The notes: a model not told the origin generated them from the letters alone. DNA of 64,000 nt from Herbaspirillum sp. CF444 (GCF_000282135.1 NZ_AKJW01000018.1:124001-188000), one strand, 5' to 3'; numbered from the stretch's first letter, positions 28,328-37,387 are shown. Made by a program: numbers and translations.

Positions 28328-29325
28328 TTCGCCTCTCCTTTGCGGAACGGCAGCGAGAACGAGAAGCCGCGCAGCGCCATCAATCCATTCGGCAGCGTCA
28401 ACATGACCACGATCATCAGCACGCCGTAGATCAGCGACTGATATTGCTGGAAGTCTTGCAACAGCTCGAACAGGATGGTCAGTGCAAACGCGCCGATCAT
28501 CGCGCCGCTGACATATTCCAGCCCGCCCAGGAAGCAGAACAGCATGTAGTAGATGCTGTGTTCGACCGTGAAGCTTTGCGGATAGACGCTCTGCGTGAAC
28601 ACCGAGAAATAGCTGCCGCCTAATCCACCCAGCGCGCAGGCGATGGAGAAGGCCAGGATGCGGTAGCGCCAGACGTTGACGCCGAAGCTTTCGGCCAGGT
28701 CTTCATTGAGACGCATGGCGCGGAAGATGCCGCCCAGACGCGAATAGTGCACGCGCCAGACCACGCCGAGCGCGATGGCCAGCAGGGCTATGCCGACGTA
28801 ATACAAAGGCAGCGGCGAGTCGCCCGAAAACGGCTGCGGCAAACCGGTGATGCCCTTGGAGCCTTGCGTCAGGCTGCCGCCGTTGAGGAAGGCGAGACGA
28901 ATCGCTTCGGTCAGGCAAATGGTCAGCATGGAAAAATAAATGCCCTTGAGCTTGAGGATGACGCTGCCGATCAGCGCGCCGCACAGTGCCGACGCCAGGC
29001 ACGACAGCGGCAGCGCAATCCAGAAGCTGAATCCGGCCTTGGCGATCAGGATGGCGGTGACGTAGCCCCCGATCAGCGCGAAACCGGCCTGGCAGATATT
29101 GATGCGACCGATGCAAAAGGTCAGCCACACGCCGCTGGCGATGACGGCCACGCCGGCGCAGTTCATCAGGACCGACATCAGGTAGCGCGAGTGGCCGATG
29201 CCCAGCGGCAGCACGATCAGCGCGCCGAGTATCAGCAGGATCATGGAAAAATCGCGGCGTTTGTCGAGTTTCATGGAGCCTCGTGAAGACACGGAAGTGA
29301 GCAGGGAATGGAGAGGTGTCGTCAT
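28324..29325 (-). CDS. LivM-type permease of the second ABC transporter
   Basis: A 333-aa inner-membrane permease with about eight to ten helices and the LivM phrases GRINICQAGFALIGGYVTAIL, GIYFSMLTICLTEAIRLAF, FRAMRLNEDLAESFGVNVWRYRILAF and GGLGGSYFSVFTQSVYPQSF. Two starts are possible. The ATG at 29325 is 2 bp after the LivH stop. The ATG at 29274 (MKLDKRRDFSMILL, 316 aa) has GAGG upstream and gives a more usual N-terminus. The longer form is listed. Confidence 0.85.
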   Translation of the reverse strand: MTTPLHSLLTSVSSRGSMKLDKRRDFSMILLILGALIVLPLGIGHSRYLMSVLMNCAGVAVIASGVWLTFCIGRINICQAGFALIGGYVTAILIAKAGFSFWIALPLSCLASALCGALIGSVILKLKGIYFSMLTICLTEAIRLAFLNGGSLTQGSKGITGLPQPFSGDSPLPLYYVGIALLAIALGVVWRVHYSRLGGIFRAMRLNEDLAESFGVNVWRYRILAFSIACALGGLGGSYFSVFTQSVYPQSFTVEHSIYYMLFCFLGGLEYVSGAMIGAFALTILFELLQDFQQYQSLIYGVLMIVVMLTLPNGLMALRGFSFSLPFRKGEAK

Positions 29326-29327
29326 GC

Positions 29328-30194
29328 TCAGCCCCAGGGTTTGCCGAACAGGCCGTTCGGTTTGAAGATCAGGAACACGATCATGGCGACGAAGATCAGT
29401 AGGTAAGTCATGCTGCTCGGCAGCAGGTCGTAGCCGACTGCTTCGGCCATGCCGAGCACGAAGCCGCCGACGATCGCGCCCGACGTCACGCCGGCGCCGC
29501 CGATCATGATCATGATGAAGGCCTTGGTCGAGATGTTGGTGCCGACGCCGGCATTGACGCCGTACAGCGTCACCAGCAGGCCGCCGGCGATGCCGGCCAG
29601 CGCCGCGCCGATGGCAAATCCCAGCGTGGTGATGAACTTGACGTTGACGCCTTGCAGCAGCGCCGCTTCCTTGTCCTGCGCCACGGCGCGCAAGGCGCGG
29701 CCGGGTTTGGTGTATTGCACGAACAGCAGCAGCGCGACGATGAAGCCGATCGAGATCGCGGCGACCGCGAGATTGGAATAGGGCAGATAGGCGTCGCCGT
29801 CGTTGAGGATCAGCACGCCGTCGATCAGCGTCGGCACGCCGCGCTGTTTTTCGCCGAACAGCGAGAGCGCGACATTTTCCAGCAGCAGGGCGGTGCCGAC
29901 CGCCATCAGCATGCTGCTTTCTTCGCGCTTGGAGGTCGCCAGCACGGGCTGGAACAGCAAGCGGTTGAACGCCATGCCGATCACGCCGAGTGTGGCGCCC
30001 GCCAGCAGCAGCGCCAGCCAGAACGGGAAGCCGAATTGTCCGTACAGGTAGTACATGACGAAGCCGCCCAGCATGTACATCTGGCCGTGCGCGAAATTGA
30101 CCACGCGCATGATGCTGAAGACCATGGTCAGTCCCAGCGCAATGAGCGCATAGGCCGAGCCGAGGATGAGTCCGTTGATGAGAATTTGCAGCAT
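29328..30194 (-). CDS. LivH-type permease of the second ABC transporter
   Basis: A 288-aa permease with LIALGLTMVFSIMRVVNFAHGQMYMLGGF and GIAGGLLVTLYGVNAGVGTNISTKAFIMIMIGGAGVTSGAIVGGF, both characteristic of LivH. It is the first membrane component of the leftward operon. The 328-bp gap to the binding-protein gene is mostly taken up by a family A palindromic repeat, which may set a lower membrane-to-receptor ratio. Confidence 0.9.
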   Translation of the reverse strand: MLQILINGLILGSAYALIALGLTMVFSIMRVVNFAHGQMYMLGGFVMYYLYGQFGFPFWLALLLAGATLGVIGMAFNRLLFQPVLATSKREESSMLMAVGTALLLENVALSLFGEKQRGVPTLIDGVLILNDGDAYLPYSNLAVAAISIGFIVALLLFVQYTKPGRALRAVAQDKEAALLQGVNVKFITTLGFAIGAALAGIAGGLLVTLYGVNAGVGTNISTKAFIMIMIGGAGVTSGAIVGGFVLGMAEAVGYDLLPSSMTYLLIFVAMIVFLIFKPNGLFGKPWG

Positions 30195-30290
30195 GTCGGT
30201 TGATGAATCCTATGTTGTTGCATGCATGAACGTCCAGGTATTGTCTGCACCGGAAGGGAGGCCGGCGCAGACAATGGGTGAAGCAGACTA

Positions 30291-30430
30291 AACCTGCTTA
30301 TGGTCTTACTGCGAGGCCGTGATCCGGCGTCGGGCGGTGCTCGGAATCCTCACGTACCTGAGTACGTTCCGGTTCCTGTGCTCCGTCCGCCACCGGCTGA
30401 CGACCTCTCGCTACAGACCCTAAACAGGTT
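30291..30430. repeat. Palindromic intergenic repeat, family A copy 2
   Basis: 140 bp from AACCTG to CAGGTT, colinear over its whole length with the reverse complement of the copy at 762-905. The apex reads ACGTAC-CTGA-GTACGT, where copy 1 has a T-A pair in place of a C-G pair, a compensatory change that keeps the stem. It lies inside the operon between the binding-protein and LivH genes. The remaining ~190 bp of the 30195-30522 gap hold nothing I can assign. Confidence 0.85.
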
Positions 30431-30522
30431 TTTTTGTTACTAACTACTACTTTGCTTCTACTAAACCCGCCTCGCGCGGGATAACGCTCGGCGGGGTACA
30501 ACAACGCTCGTTGCAACTGCGA

Positions 30523-31713
30523 TCAGTTCGCGACCTGGCCGACGTAGACCGCTTCGAAGCCGCCGCCCTTGTAGGCATTGACCACCAGCGGCACGCCTAC
30601 CTGCGATTGGCGGCCGAAGTCTTTCTTGCCGACGAATTGCAGCGTGGTCTTGTCCTTCACAAACGGATTGCTCATCTTGAACGACGGCATCTCCTTGCGG
30701 AATTGCTCGACGTCGGTCAAGGCCTTCGGGTTTTTTTGCAGCACGGCCAGGATCAGTTCCAGCGCATAAGCCTTGGTGCCGGCTTCGTCATTCCACTCGC
30801 CGACGCGCTTCTTGTAGACCTCGACGAATTGCTTCATGTAGTCGGACTGGATCGCCGGCGTCGATGCGCCGCCGACGGAGAGGAAGCCTGCCGCTTTTTC
30901 ACCGGCGACCTGTTCCAGGATCTTGGCGTCCTGTCCCGTCTCGGTCGACAGCTGGCCCTTGAAGCCGAGGTCGCGTGCGGCCTTGATCAGCAGCGGCGCG
31001 TCCGATGGCGCCACGCCCGACAGCACGATGGCGTCAGGCTTGGCGCGCACCAGCTTGGACATGATGGGCATGAAGTCGGTGGTGCCGGGCTCGTAGCTTT
31101 CCTTGTCGGCCAGCACCTTCAGGCCCAGGCTCTTGGCCGCGGCCACGCCTTCTTCCTGCTGGTTCTTGGCGTCGGATTCGTTGCGCGCGACGAAGGAAAT
31201 GCTCTTCACGCCTTTCTTGTCCATCAGGTATTTGTAGACCACCGGACCGACCTGGTACGAGGCCACCATGCCGAGCACCGAGGCGTTGGCCGGCGCGGTG
31301 TACAGCTCCTTGGAGAAGGCGTAGGGGAAGTTCATCGCCCTGGCGCGTTCCATCACCGGCTTGACGGCGATGGCGGTGGTGTCGATGTTCGGTCCGATGA
31401 TGTACTTGATGCCGTCGCTGGCGAGTTTTTCGGCGTTGGAAATGGAAATCTTCGGATCGTTCTTGTCGTCGAGCGCGACGATTTCGATCTTGTACTTCTT
31501 GCCGCCGATGTCGACGCCGCCTTTGGCGTTGTACATCTCGGCGGTGGTCTCGGCGCAGTATTTGTTGACCAGTCCCCACGATGCAGCGGCGCCGGACATG
31601 ACGCCGTTGACGCCGATCTTCAGGACGTTGTCGGCAGCGTGCGCCACCGGCACGGCGGCGAACATGGTCAGCGTCAATGCGGCCAGGGTTTTCAAGGACA
31701 TGCGTTTGTTCAT
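30523..31713 (-). CDS. ABC transporter substrate-binding protein, branched-chain amino acid type
   Basis: A 396-aa periplasmic receptor with signal peptide MSLKTLAALTLTMFAAVPVAHA-AD and mature start LKIGVNGVMSGAAASWGLVN. ISNAEKLASDGIKYIIGP and IVLSGVAPSDAPLLIKAARDLGFKG are typical of Peripla_BP_6 proteins. Of the two adjacent ATGs, 31713 is better spaced from GGGAG than 31716. It is the receptor for the leftward LivHMGF set. The ligand is unknown; the linked racemase hints at an amino acid or cyclic ureide. Confidence 0.85.
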   Translation of the reverse strand: MNKRMSLKTLAALTLTMFAAVPVAHAADNVLKIGVNGVMSGAAASWGLVNKYCAETTAEMYNAKGGVDIGGKKYKIEIVALDDKNDPKISISNAEKLASDGIKYIIGPNIDTTAIAVKPVMERARAMNFPYAFSKELYTAPANASVLGMVASYQVGPVVYKYLMDKKGVKSISFVARNESDAKNQQEEGVAAAKSLGLKVLADKESYEPGTTDFMPIMSKLVRAKPDAIVLSGVAPSDAPLLIKAARDLGFKGQLSTETGQDAKILEQVAGEKAAGFLSVGGASTPAIQSDYMKQFVEVYKKRVGEWNDEAGTKAYALELILAVLQKNPKALTDVEQFRKEMPSFKMSNPFVKDKTTLQFVGKKDFGRQSQVGVPLVVNAYKGGGFEAVYVGQVAN

Positions 31714-31827
31714 CATTACTCCCGTTTGAAAAAAGGAAAACAGAAAAGTCGATTCAGAAATTCTCAGGTGAAGATCAAGCAAGGATCACGCCGTGCCGTT
31801 CTTTATCTGTATGTGCAGCATCTCTCA

Positions 31828-32913
31828 TCAGAACGTGTGGCGGATGCCCAGCGCCAGTGCGGTCTGGTGCTGATTGGCAAAGCCGCCGCCGATGGCGGTC
31901 GAGTTGGTGCTGATCAGCGATTCGGTGGCGCCGTCGCCGTTGCTCAGATACGCCAGGTTGGCGATCAGGCTGGTGCGCTTGGACAGGCTGTAAATACCGA
32001 GCAGGCGATACACCTTGGTGTTGTTGGAGAGCGTGGTGTTCTTGCGATAGAGCACGTCGGCCGAACCGGTGAAGGCGGGGGTGAAGGTGTAGTCGACGCC
32101 GGCTTCCACCGCGTAGGCTTTGCGCGCGGTCGGCAGCGAAGGAATCGACTGGAACGTGCCGGGGCCGGAGATGTCGCTGCGCGCGGCGCCAAGACGCAGT
32201 TTGAGTGCGTTGATGGTGTAGCTGGCGCCGAGCGTGGTCAGCTTCAGCACGTTGCCGGTGTTGGTGAGGCCGAGGGTCGCGTCCTGTTCGCGGTCGAAGG
32301 TGATGCCGACGAAGAACGGCCCTTGCACGTATTTCGCCGCGATGTTGTACACCTGGCCGGTGCGCAGGCTGCCTGCGGCTTCGCCGAAGCCGTACATCAC
32401 GCCGCCCTGGAAGCCGCCGACTTCAGGCGACACGTACTTGATGGTGTTGTTGTAGATTTCGCTGACCGCATCGAACTCGGAAAACTTGAAGATCGCGCCG
32501 GAGTTGTAGCCGCCCTTGAACACGCTGCCCACCAGCCAGTCATCGTTGAAGTTCCATTGCTTGCCGACGGTGAGTGCGCCGGACGAGCTTTCCAGGCCGA
32601 CCAGCGAATTGCGCGAGAACAGCTGGCCGGTGGCCGACTGTGAGCCGTTGGTCGGATTGAAGCCGGCCTGCAGGTTGAACACTGCATTGAGGCCGCCGCC
32701 CAGGTCCTCCTTGCCGCGGAAGCCGACGTTGGACACGCCCAGGATGCTGTTGAGCATGCCGACCTTGTTTTGCGAACCATTGCCGGCGTTGCTGGTGTAG
32801 CCGAAGCCGGTGTCGATGACGCCGGAAACGGTGACGCTCGATTGTGCACAGGCGACGCCGCTGGCGCCCAGTGCAAGGATGGCTGCCGCCCCGAGTTTAT
32901 TGAAAGTGCTCAT
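31828..32913 (-). CDS. Gram-negative porin (operon with second ABC transporter)
   Basis: A 361-aa outer-membrane porin with signal MSTFNKLGAAAILALGASGVACA-QS. Family marks are VSGVIDTGFGYTSN, GFRGKEDLGGGLNAVFNLQAGFN, LFSRNSLVGLESSSGALTVGKQW, YSLSKRTSLIANLAYL and GIRHTF at the C-terminus. The start at 32913 follows AAGGAAAAC. It is 114 bp upstream of the binding-protein gene in the same direction and faces the divergent GntR gene, so it is likely the first gene of the regulated operon. Confidence 0.88.
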   Translation of the reverse strand: MSTFNKLGAAAILALGASGVACAQSSVTVSGVIDTGFGYTSNAGNGSQNKVGMLNSILGVSNVGFRGKEDLGGGLNAVFNLQAGFNPTNGSQSATGQLFSRNSLVGLESSSGALTVGKQWNFNDDWLVGSVFKGGYNSGAIFKFSEFDAVSEIYNNTIKYVSPEVGGFQGGVMYGFGEAAGSLRTGQVYNIAAKYVQGPFFVGITFDREQDATLGLTNTGNVLKLTTLGASYTINALKLRLGAARSDISGPGTFQSIPSLPTARKAYAVEAGVDYTFTPAFTGSADVLYRKNTTLSNNTKVYRLLGIYSLSKRTSLIANLAYLSNGDGATESLISTNSTAIGGGFANQHQTALALGIRHTF

Positions 32914-33102
32914 GTTTTCCTTCTTGTCTTGATAGATGTTTGCCATATCGGTCCGATCCCTGCTCCCTGTCGGACCTGCTTTTCACGAGTTGTCACGAGG
33001 ATTACCGAGGTACCTGTACTGCATGCTGCCTGTTCGCTGCACGCGCCGATGCAAACTTTTACGTATCGGCGGCGTTGTCACGATGAATACAATTTCAATT
33101 AG

Positions 33103-33116
33103 GATTGTGCACAATC
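33103..33116. promoter_or_regulatory. Perfect 14-bp operator-like palindrome
   Basis: GATTGTGCACAATC is a perfect palindrome and the best match in the set between the divergent porin and GntR genes. It is probably bound by the GntR protein encoded at 33544. Confidence 0.5.
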
Positions 33117-33307
33117 TTGGAATTGGTGATAAGCGAGAAGCGTGCCAGTAGGCTTGGAAAATGGCGGTCGTTGTGGTGGAAAGCGTTGTGGGAGAAGCTT
33201 TTCAGCAGCTAAATGCAGGTCGGATGTGGGATTTTCTCCGAGGCTGGAGGAAGGGGGAATGCTGTCGGCTGGCTGACGAAATCGAGGTTTGTGCACTTTC
33301 TTGTCGC

Positions 33308-33320
33308 GATTGTGCGCAAT
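33308..33320. promoter_or_regulatory. Operator-like palindrome, second copy
   Basis: GATTGTGCGCAAT differs from the perfect box at one position. A weaker TTTGTGCACTTT lies about 10 bp to its left (33288-33299), so two boxes sit side by side. Confidence 0.42.
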
Positions 33321-33497
33321 TTGCGGGCCGTGATGAGATCTTGGTGCGAAAACAGGCGAGGCGTGCAAACAGTCGCTTTTCCTCGGCTTGGCGCGCCATG
33401 CAAGGCCGTTCCCGGATTGTGCTCGACTTGTGCAGGCCGCGGGCGAAGCACTTATACTGTGAACATATGTACAAATATTTTCTACGATTTATGCGTC

Positions 33498-33510
33498 GAT
33501 TGAGCACAAT
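33498..33510. promoter_or_regulatory. Operator-like palindrome near the GntR start
   Basis: GATTGAGCACAAT, one mismatch from the perfect box, lies 33 bp before the GntR start codon. This position suits autorepression. Confidence 0.42.
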
Positions 33511-33543
33511 AGCTTGCCATTCTGCCATTGGTCCGGAGGTTGA

Positions 33544-34275
33544 ATGAGCGAGGCCAAAGGGGAGAGGGGCAAGGAGCTGAACAAGGAATTGAGTAACGAC
33601 GCCGTCGACGCCCGTATATATATGGCGATCATCGACGCTATCCTCGATCACAAGCTTCCGCCCGGCACGCGCCTGGTCGAAGCGCCGTTGTGCGAGGCCT
33701 TCGGCGTCACCCGCGGGACCTTGCGACGCGTCTTCGTCAAGCTGGCGCATGAGCGCGTCATCGAGCTGCAGCCCAATCGCGGCGCCATTATCGCCCTGCA
33801 CGACATCGGCGAAGCGCGCGAAGTCTTTGAGGCGCGGGTCATTCTTGAGGTCGGTTCCGTCAAGGGGCTGGCCGCCAAGCCGGGTAACAAGAGCAAGGCG
33901 TTCGCCGAACTGCGCGAGATGATCAGGAAAGAGCATGCGCTGCGCGAGGACGGCAACTGGCGCGACTGGATCCGGCTGTCGGGCGAATTCCACATCAAGC
34001 TGGCAGAGGTGAATCGGAACGACATCGTCAGCGGGTATCTGCGCACACTGATCGCGCGCACCTCATTGCTGATCGGTCTTTATGAGACGCCCAAACGCAA
34101 CAGTTGCTCGGCCGACGAACACGTCGCCATCCTGGATGCGATTGAACAAGGCCAGCCGGCGCTGGCGGCGCGCTTGATGGAGCATCATCTTGGCGAATAT
34201 GCACTGGGATTGCTGGCCGAGCCGACGCAGCCGGTGGAAATCGATTTCGGCAAGCTGTTTGCGCCGGTGCGCTGA
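33544..34275 (+). CDS. GntR-family (FCD) transcriptional regulator
   Basis: A 243-aa regulator. The winged helix-turn-helix spans ~20-90 (LPPGTRLVEAPLCEAFGVTRGTLRRVFVKLAHERVIELQPNRGAII), with FCD domain ~95-225 (EAREVFEARVILEVGSVKGLA, SGEFHIKLAEV, DEHVAILDAIEQGQPALAARLMEHHLGE), whose His residues fit the metal-binding FCD subtype. The start at 33544 has GGAGG upstream. It is divergent from the porin/ABC/racemase operon and faces repeated ATTGTGCACAAT boxes, so it probably controls that operon and itself. Confidence 0.88.
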   Translation: MSEAKGERGKELNKELSNDAVDARIYMAIIDAILDHKLPPGTRLVEAPLCEAFGVTRGTLRRVFVKLAHERVIELQPNRGAIIALHDIGEAREVFEARVILEVGSVKGLAAKPGNKSKAFAELREMIRKEHALREDGNWRDWIRLSGEFHIKLAEVNRNDIVSGYLRTLIARTSLLIGLYETPKRNSCSADEHVAILDAIEQGQPALAARLMEHHLGEYALGLLAEPTQPVEIDFGKLFAPVR

Positions 34276-34337
34276 GTCGTTCGTTTCGAAAATTTCTGAC
34301 GGCGGTTTTGCTGCCGTCGTCGCATAAATTGGAAAGA

Positions 34338-34370
34338 GGGTTAGCAGATTCTGCTAACCCTTTGTTTTTT
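34338..34370 (+). terminator. Rho-independent terminator after the GntR gene
   Basis: GGGTTAGCAG-ATT-CTGCTAACCC (34338-34360) followed by TTTGTTTTTT. Confidence 0.9.
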
Positions 34371-34814
34371 CATCTACGTTCTTGCGAGTAGGTGAATTCA
34401 TATTTGCTTGCCCTGACGCAATCTTGCCTGTTTCTCATCGAACTCATTCCTGATAGCAAGCTTTCATTCCGCTTGTCAACTTCCAAACACGTCAAAATGT
34501 AGTTTTAAAACTAAGTGCAAGTAACAAAGTTACTTGTAACATTAGTACACATATTATTCGGCGTTATGGGAAAAGAGTGTTGTAATTCGCATTAAATCTA
34601 TTGAATCTCTGTAGTTGGGGTAAAAAAATAATGGAAATAAAATTTTTAATGTGTAGAATTAAATAAAATTTTTAGTAAAACTACATAAAATGTAGAGAGG
34701 CAAAAGGAAGTGCGGACCGTTACATGGTCGTGCGGAAATAATGCCAATAAGAAAGAATTCGGGTGCAATGCCCGAAAAATAGTGGAAGTCCCACAAGCAA
34801 ATTTAGGAGATGAA
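34371..34814 (+). promoter_or_regulatory. AT-rich control and leader region of a porin gene
   Basis: 444 bp without a gene, clearly AT-richer than its surroundings. Small palindromes include AGTTTTAAAACT (34501-34512), AAGTAAC-AAA-GTTACTT (34519-34535) and CTACAT-AAA-ATGTAG (34681-34695). A leader hairpin TTCGGG-N7-CCCGAA (34758-34776) lies before the Shine-Dalgarno. The density of palindromes and probable long leader suggest strong, regulated porin expression. Confidence 0.45.
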
Positions 34815-35912
34815 ATGAAAAAAGCTTCAAAAGTCGCATTCATTGCGAAGCCGCTCGCTATTGGTGCCGTCCTGGCATGCGCATCCGCCGGCGTCCAGGC
34901 TCAGACCAACGTGACCATTTACGGCCGTATCGATGCCGGCATCAACTACCAGAGCAACCAGACTACTGCTAGCGGTGGCCGCGGCAGCAAGTGGGGTATC
35001 GATGGTAACGAATGGGGTACCAGCATGTTCGGCTTCAAGGGCAACGAAGATCTGGGCGGCGGTCTGAAAGCCTTGTTTACCCTGGAAAGCGGTTTCGACG
35101 CGTCCACTGGACAAGTCAACGGCGGCAGCGGTCTCTGGACACGTCGTTCTTTCGTCGGTCTGAGCGGTTCCAGCGGTACTCTGAAGATGGGTAAAGACCT
35201 GGCGATCCAGAGCGACCCGATCTGGGCAATCGACCCAACCGGCCAACAGGCTCTGAGTACAGCGACACTGGTCAAGGAACGCAACTGGCCACAAACCAAC
35301 AACATGGTCAGCTATGAATCGCCAAACTTCGGCGGCTTCTCGGCAACCGTGATGCATGGCTTCGGCGAAGCTGCGGGCTCGTTCACCAAGGGAACCGGCA
35401 CAACCAACACCAACAACGGCAGCCGCGATGGTATCTCCCTGGCTTACGTGCAACCGACCTATGAACTGCGCGCCATCTATGATGTGCAACGCGACACCAA
35501 CGGTCAGTTCTCGACGCTGTTCGCTTCCTCCAAGGAACTGACTCTGGGCGGCACCTTGACCATCGATAAGCTGAAGCTGTTCGCCGGTTATGAAAACCTG
35601 CGTGCGCCGTCTGCGGCAACCGGTAATCCAGATCGCGCCAATCACTACTGGTTGGGCGCCAACTACCAGATCACCCCGGCCCTGACGCTGATCGGTGCGG
35701 CTTATCACGTCAACGTCAACGCTGGCGTTGGCAGCGCGAACCTGTTCGTCGTCGGCGGCAACTACAGCCTGTCCAAGCGCACGCTGTTGTACGCGACCGT
35801 CGGTACGGTTCGCAACGGCGCCAACTCCGACTTCTCGGTTGAGTACGGCGGCGGCGGCATCAAGGGCCAAAACCAGAACGCGTTCTACACAGGTATCAGC
35901 CACTCGTTCTAA
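34815..35912 (+). CDS. Gram-negative porin, probably a major one
   Basis: A 365-aa outer-membrane porin with signal peptide ending SAGVQA-QT and mature start NVTIYGRIDAGINYQ. Marks are FGFKGNEDLGGGLKALFTLESGFD, LWTRRSFVGLSGSSGTLKMGKD, YSLSKRTLLYATVGTV and terminal GISHSF. The start at 34815 follows AGGAGATGAA; an out-of-frame ATG lies 5 nt earlier. Compared with the other porins here it uses more of the codons common in highly expressed genes (for example GGT, CTG, AAC, AAG), consistent with abundance. It stands alone between two terminators. Confidence 0.88.
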   Translation: MKKASKVAFIAKPLAIGAVLACASAGVQAQTNVTIYGRIDAGINYQSNQTTASGGRGSKWGIDGNEWGTSMFGFKGNEDLGGGLKALFTLESGFDASTGQVNGGSGLWTRRSFVGLSGSSGTLKMGKDLAIQSDPIWAIDPTGQQALSTATLVKERNWPQTNNMVSYESPNFGGFSATVMHGFGEAAGSFTKGTGTTNTNNGSRDGISLAYVQPTYELRAIYDVQRDTNGQFSTLFASSKELTLGGTLTIDKLKLFAGYENLRAPSAATGNPDRANHYWLGANYQITPALTLIGAAYHVNVNAGVGSANLFVVGGNYSLSKRTLLYATVGTVRNGANSDFSVEYGGGGIKGQNQNAFYTGISHSF

Positions 35913-36134
35913 TTGTTCTGACGTAAGACAAGCCCGGGGTCGTATGACCCCGGCACCGTCCTCGTGGGCATGATTCTGTCGTTAATAGTCGCGGCAGGGT
36001 CGTCCTGCGCGGGTCTGCAGCAAACGTGCTGTACTTTAGTCGGGCGGCACACGTAACGCAGAGTAGTCGTAGGTGTAGTGACATCCTGAGGAACTCCCCC
36101 TCTTGGCCCGTTCGATGTTGAGCGGGCTTTTTTA
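35913..36134 (+). other. Long structured 3' region of the porin mRNA or a small RNA
   Basis: No protein gene is visible. A stem-loop CCGGGGTC-GTAT-GACCCCGG (35934-35953) lacks a T-run. About 150 bp later comes the only clear terminator. A further stem near 36029-36056 carries GTACTTTAGTC, resembling the apex of the family A repeat. The layout would suit a long porin 3' UTR or a processed or independent small RNA. Confidence 0.35.
36105..36134 (+). terminator. Rho-independent terminator
   Basis: GCCCG (36106-36110) pairs with CGGGC (36123-36127), extended by flanking pairs, followed by a run of T residues. It ends transcription from the porin side, about 200 bp past the porin stop. Confidence 0.7.
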
Positions 36135-36190
36135 TGCCCGCCGTATTGTCATCCTCGCCATTCCGGGGTCAGTCGGCAGTTAGCCAGCAG

Positions 36191-37258
36191 TTAGCCTGTA
36201 GTTAGCCTGTCATGCAGCGCATCGAAAGCTGCGCACCACTCGGTGCGCCAGCGGCGTCGCAGATCATCGGCTATCCAGGCGGCATCAAGGCCATTGAGCA
36301 TGAAGTTGCGCATGTCGTCCACGCCGAAACCGAATTCCGTCATCATCAGCCAGGCGCCTGTCGGCGTGACCAGGTGCAGCGTCGGATCGTCGGTGTTGGG
36401 ATGCACGCGCACGCCGGCGTTGACCATGGCGCGAATCGGATGGTCCTGCGCCCAGCGTTCCGGCGGCAGGGTGCGCAGGTAGTACGAATTGGTCGGCACG
36501 ACGGTGAAGATCACGTCTTTGGCGATGCACTCTTGCATGTACGTCGGATTGTCAACGATGGTGTAGCCGTGATCGACGCGGTCGACCTTCAGCAACTCGA
36601 TCGCCGTTTCCACGTTGACCCATGGCATGCCGAATTCGCCGGCGTGCGCCGTTGTTCTGAAACCGAAAGCCTGCGCATCGCGATAGGCTTGCAGGAACAG
36701 TTCCGGAGGACGATCGTTCTCGCGGTAATCCATGCCGATGCCGATGACTTCCGGCTGGCGATGCTCGGCCATCCATCGCACCATGGCGACGGCTTCCAAC
36801 GGATCGGCTTCGCGGTCGATGCTCGGGATCAGGCGGCCGATCACGCCGAAGTCGCGTTGCGCCTCGCGAATCGCCAGCACGATCGCCGCCTGCGCCGAAG
36901 CGTAGCTGATGCCGGACACGCGCACCGTGCCGGTCGGATTCCAGAAGAATTCCGTATAGCGCACGCCGTGGCTGTGCAGGTCTTCGAGATATTCGTAGGT
37001 GATGCGATGCAGGTCGCTTGGTCCGAGGATCAGGTATGCATCCAGCGCGCGCAATACGCGCAGCACGCCGACCGGTTTCTCGCCGCGGCTGTAGAACGCA
37101 TCGATTTCTTCACGCGAGACGCGATTGCCCGATTTTTCCGCCAGATCGATGAAGGTCTGTTTGCGCACGGTGCCGAAGAGATGGCAATGCAATTCCATCT
37201 TCGGCATGGCGCGCACGAATTGTTCCAGGCTCAGCGGCGTTGCATTATTGCTCTGCAT
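36191..37258 (-). CDS. Adenosine deaminase family protein
   Basis: A 355-aa zinc-dependent purine deaminase. Metal and catalytic motifs are KMELHCHLFGT (HxH), TTAHAGEFG (His and catalytic Glu), VDHGYTI (His) and HPNTDDPTLH (Asp pair). The canonical SLNTDDP is HPNTDDP here, and the N-terminal motif carries Phe where many enzymes have Asp or Glu, so preference for adenosine, adenine or another aminopurine is open. The start at 37258 follows GGGAG. It is the last gene of the leftward run with a nucleoside hydrolase and an ABC importer. Confidence 0.85.
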   Translation of the reverse strand: MQSNNATPLSLEQFVRAMPKMELHCHLFGTVRKQTFIDLAEKSGNRVSREEIDAFYSRGEKPVGVLRVLRALDAYLILGPSDLHRITYEYLEDLHSHGVRYTEFFWNPTGTVRVSGISYASAQAAIVLAIREAQRDFGVIGRLIPSIDREADPLEAVAMVRWMAEHRQPEVIGIGMDYRENDRPPELFLQAYRDAQAFGFRTTAHAGEFGMPWVNVETAIELLKVDRVDHGYTIVDNPTYMQECIAKDVIFTVVPTNSYYLRTLPPERWAQDHPIRAMVNAGVRVHPNTDDPTLHLVTPTGAWLMMTEFGFGVDDMRNFMLNGLDAAWIADDLRRRWRTEWCAAFDALHDRLTTG

Positions 37259-37387
37259 GACGCGCTCCCTGAGTCGTGCACATCCCGGATGGCGTGGCAA
37301 TGGCGGATGAATCAACTGCTTTCATAAAACCTGAATCCATTCTGTTGTGCTGTCGTTTTGTTCTGTTCCGTGCCGTTGAAATCCGGA

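Larger units (their letters stand above)
32914..33543. promoter_or_regulatory. 630-bp divergent control region, porin/ABC operon versus GntR gene
   Basis: No convincing gene lies here; the 128-codon frame at 33161-33547 shows no domain or bias. It holds a set of ATTGTGCACAAT-like palindromes (33103-33116, 33287-33299, 33308-33320, 33413-33425, 33498-33510). The three best are listed separately. Confidence 0.55.

Noticed and set aside
30511-32643. A 710-codon + strand frame
   Set aside because: Antisense of the binding protein and porin genes; composition is typical of a shadow frame.
33161-33547. A 128-codon frame in the GntR control region
   Set aside because: No domain, no good ribosome site, and it overlaps the operator-like palindromes and the GntR start.
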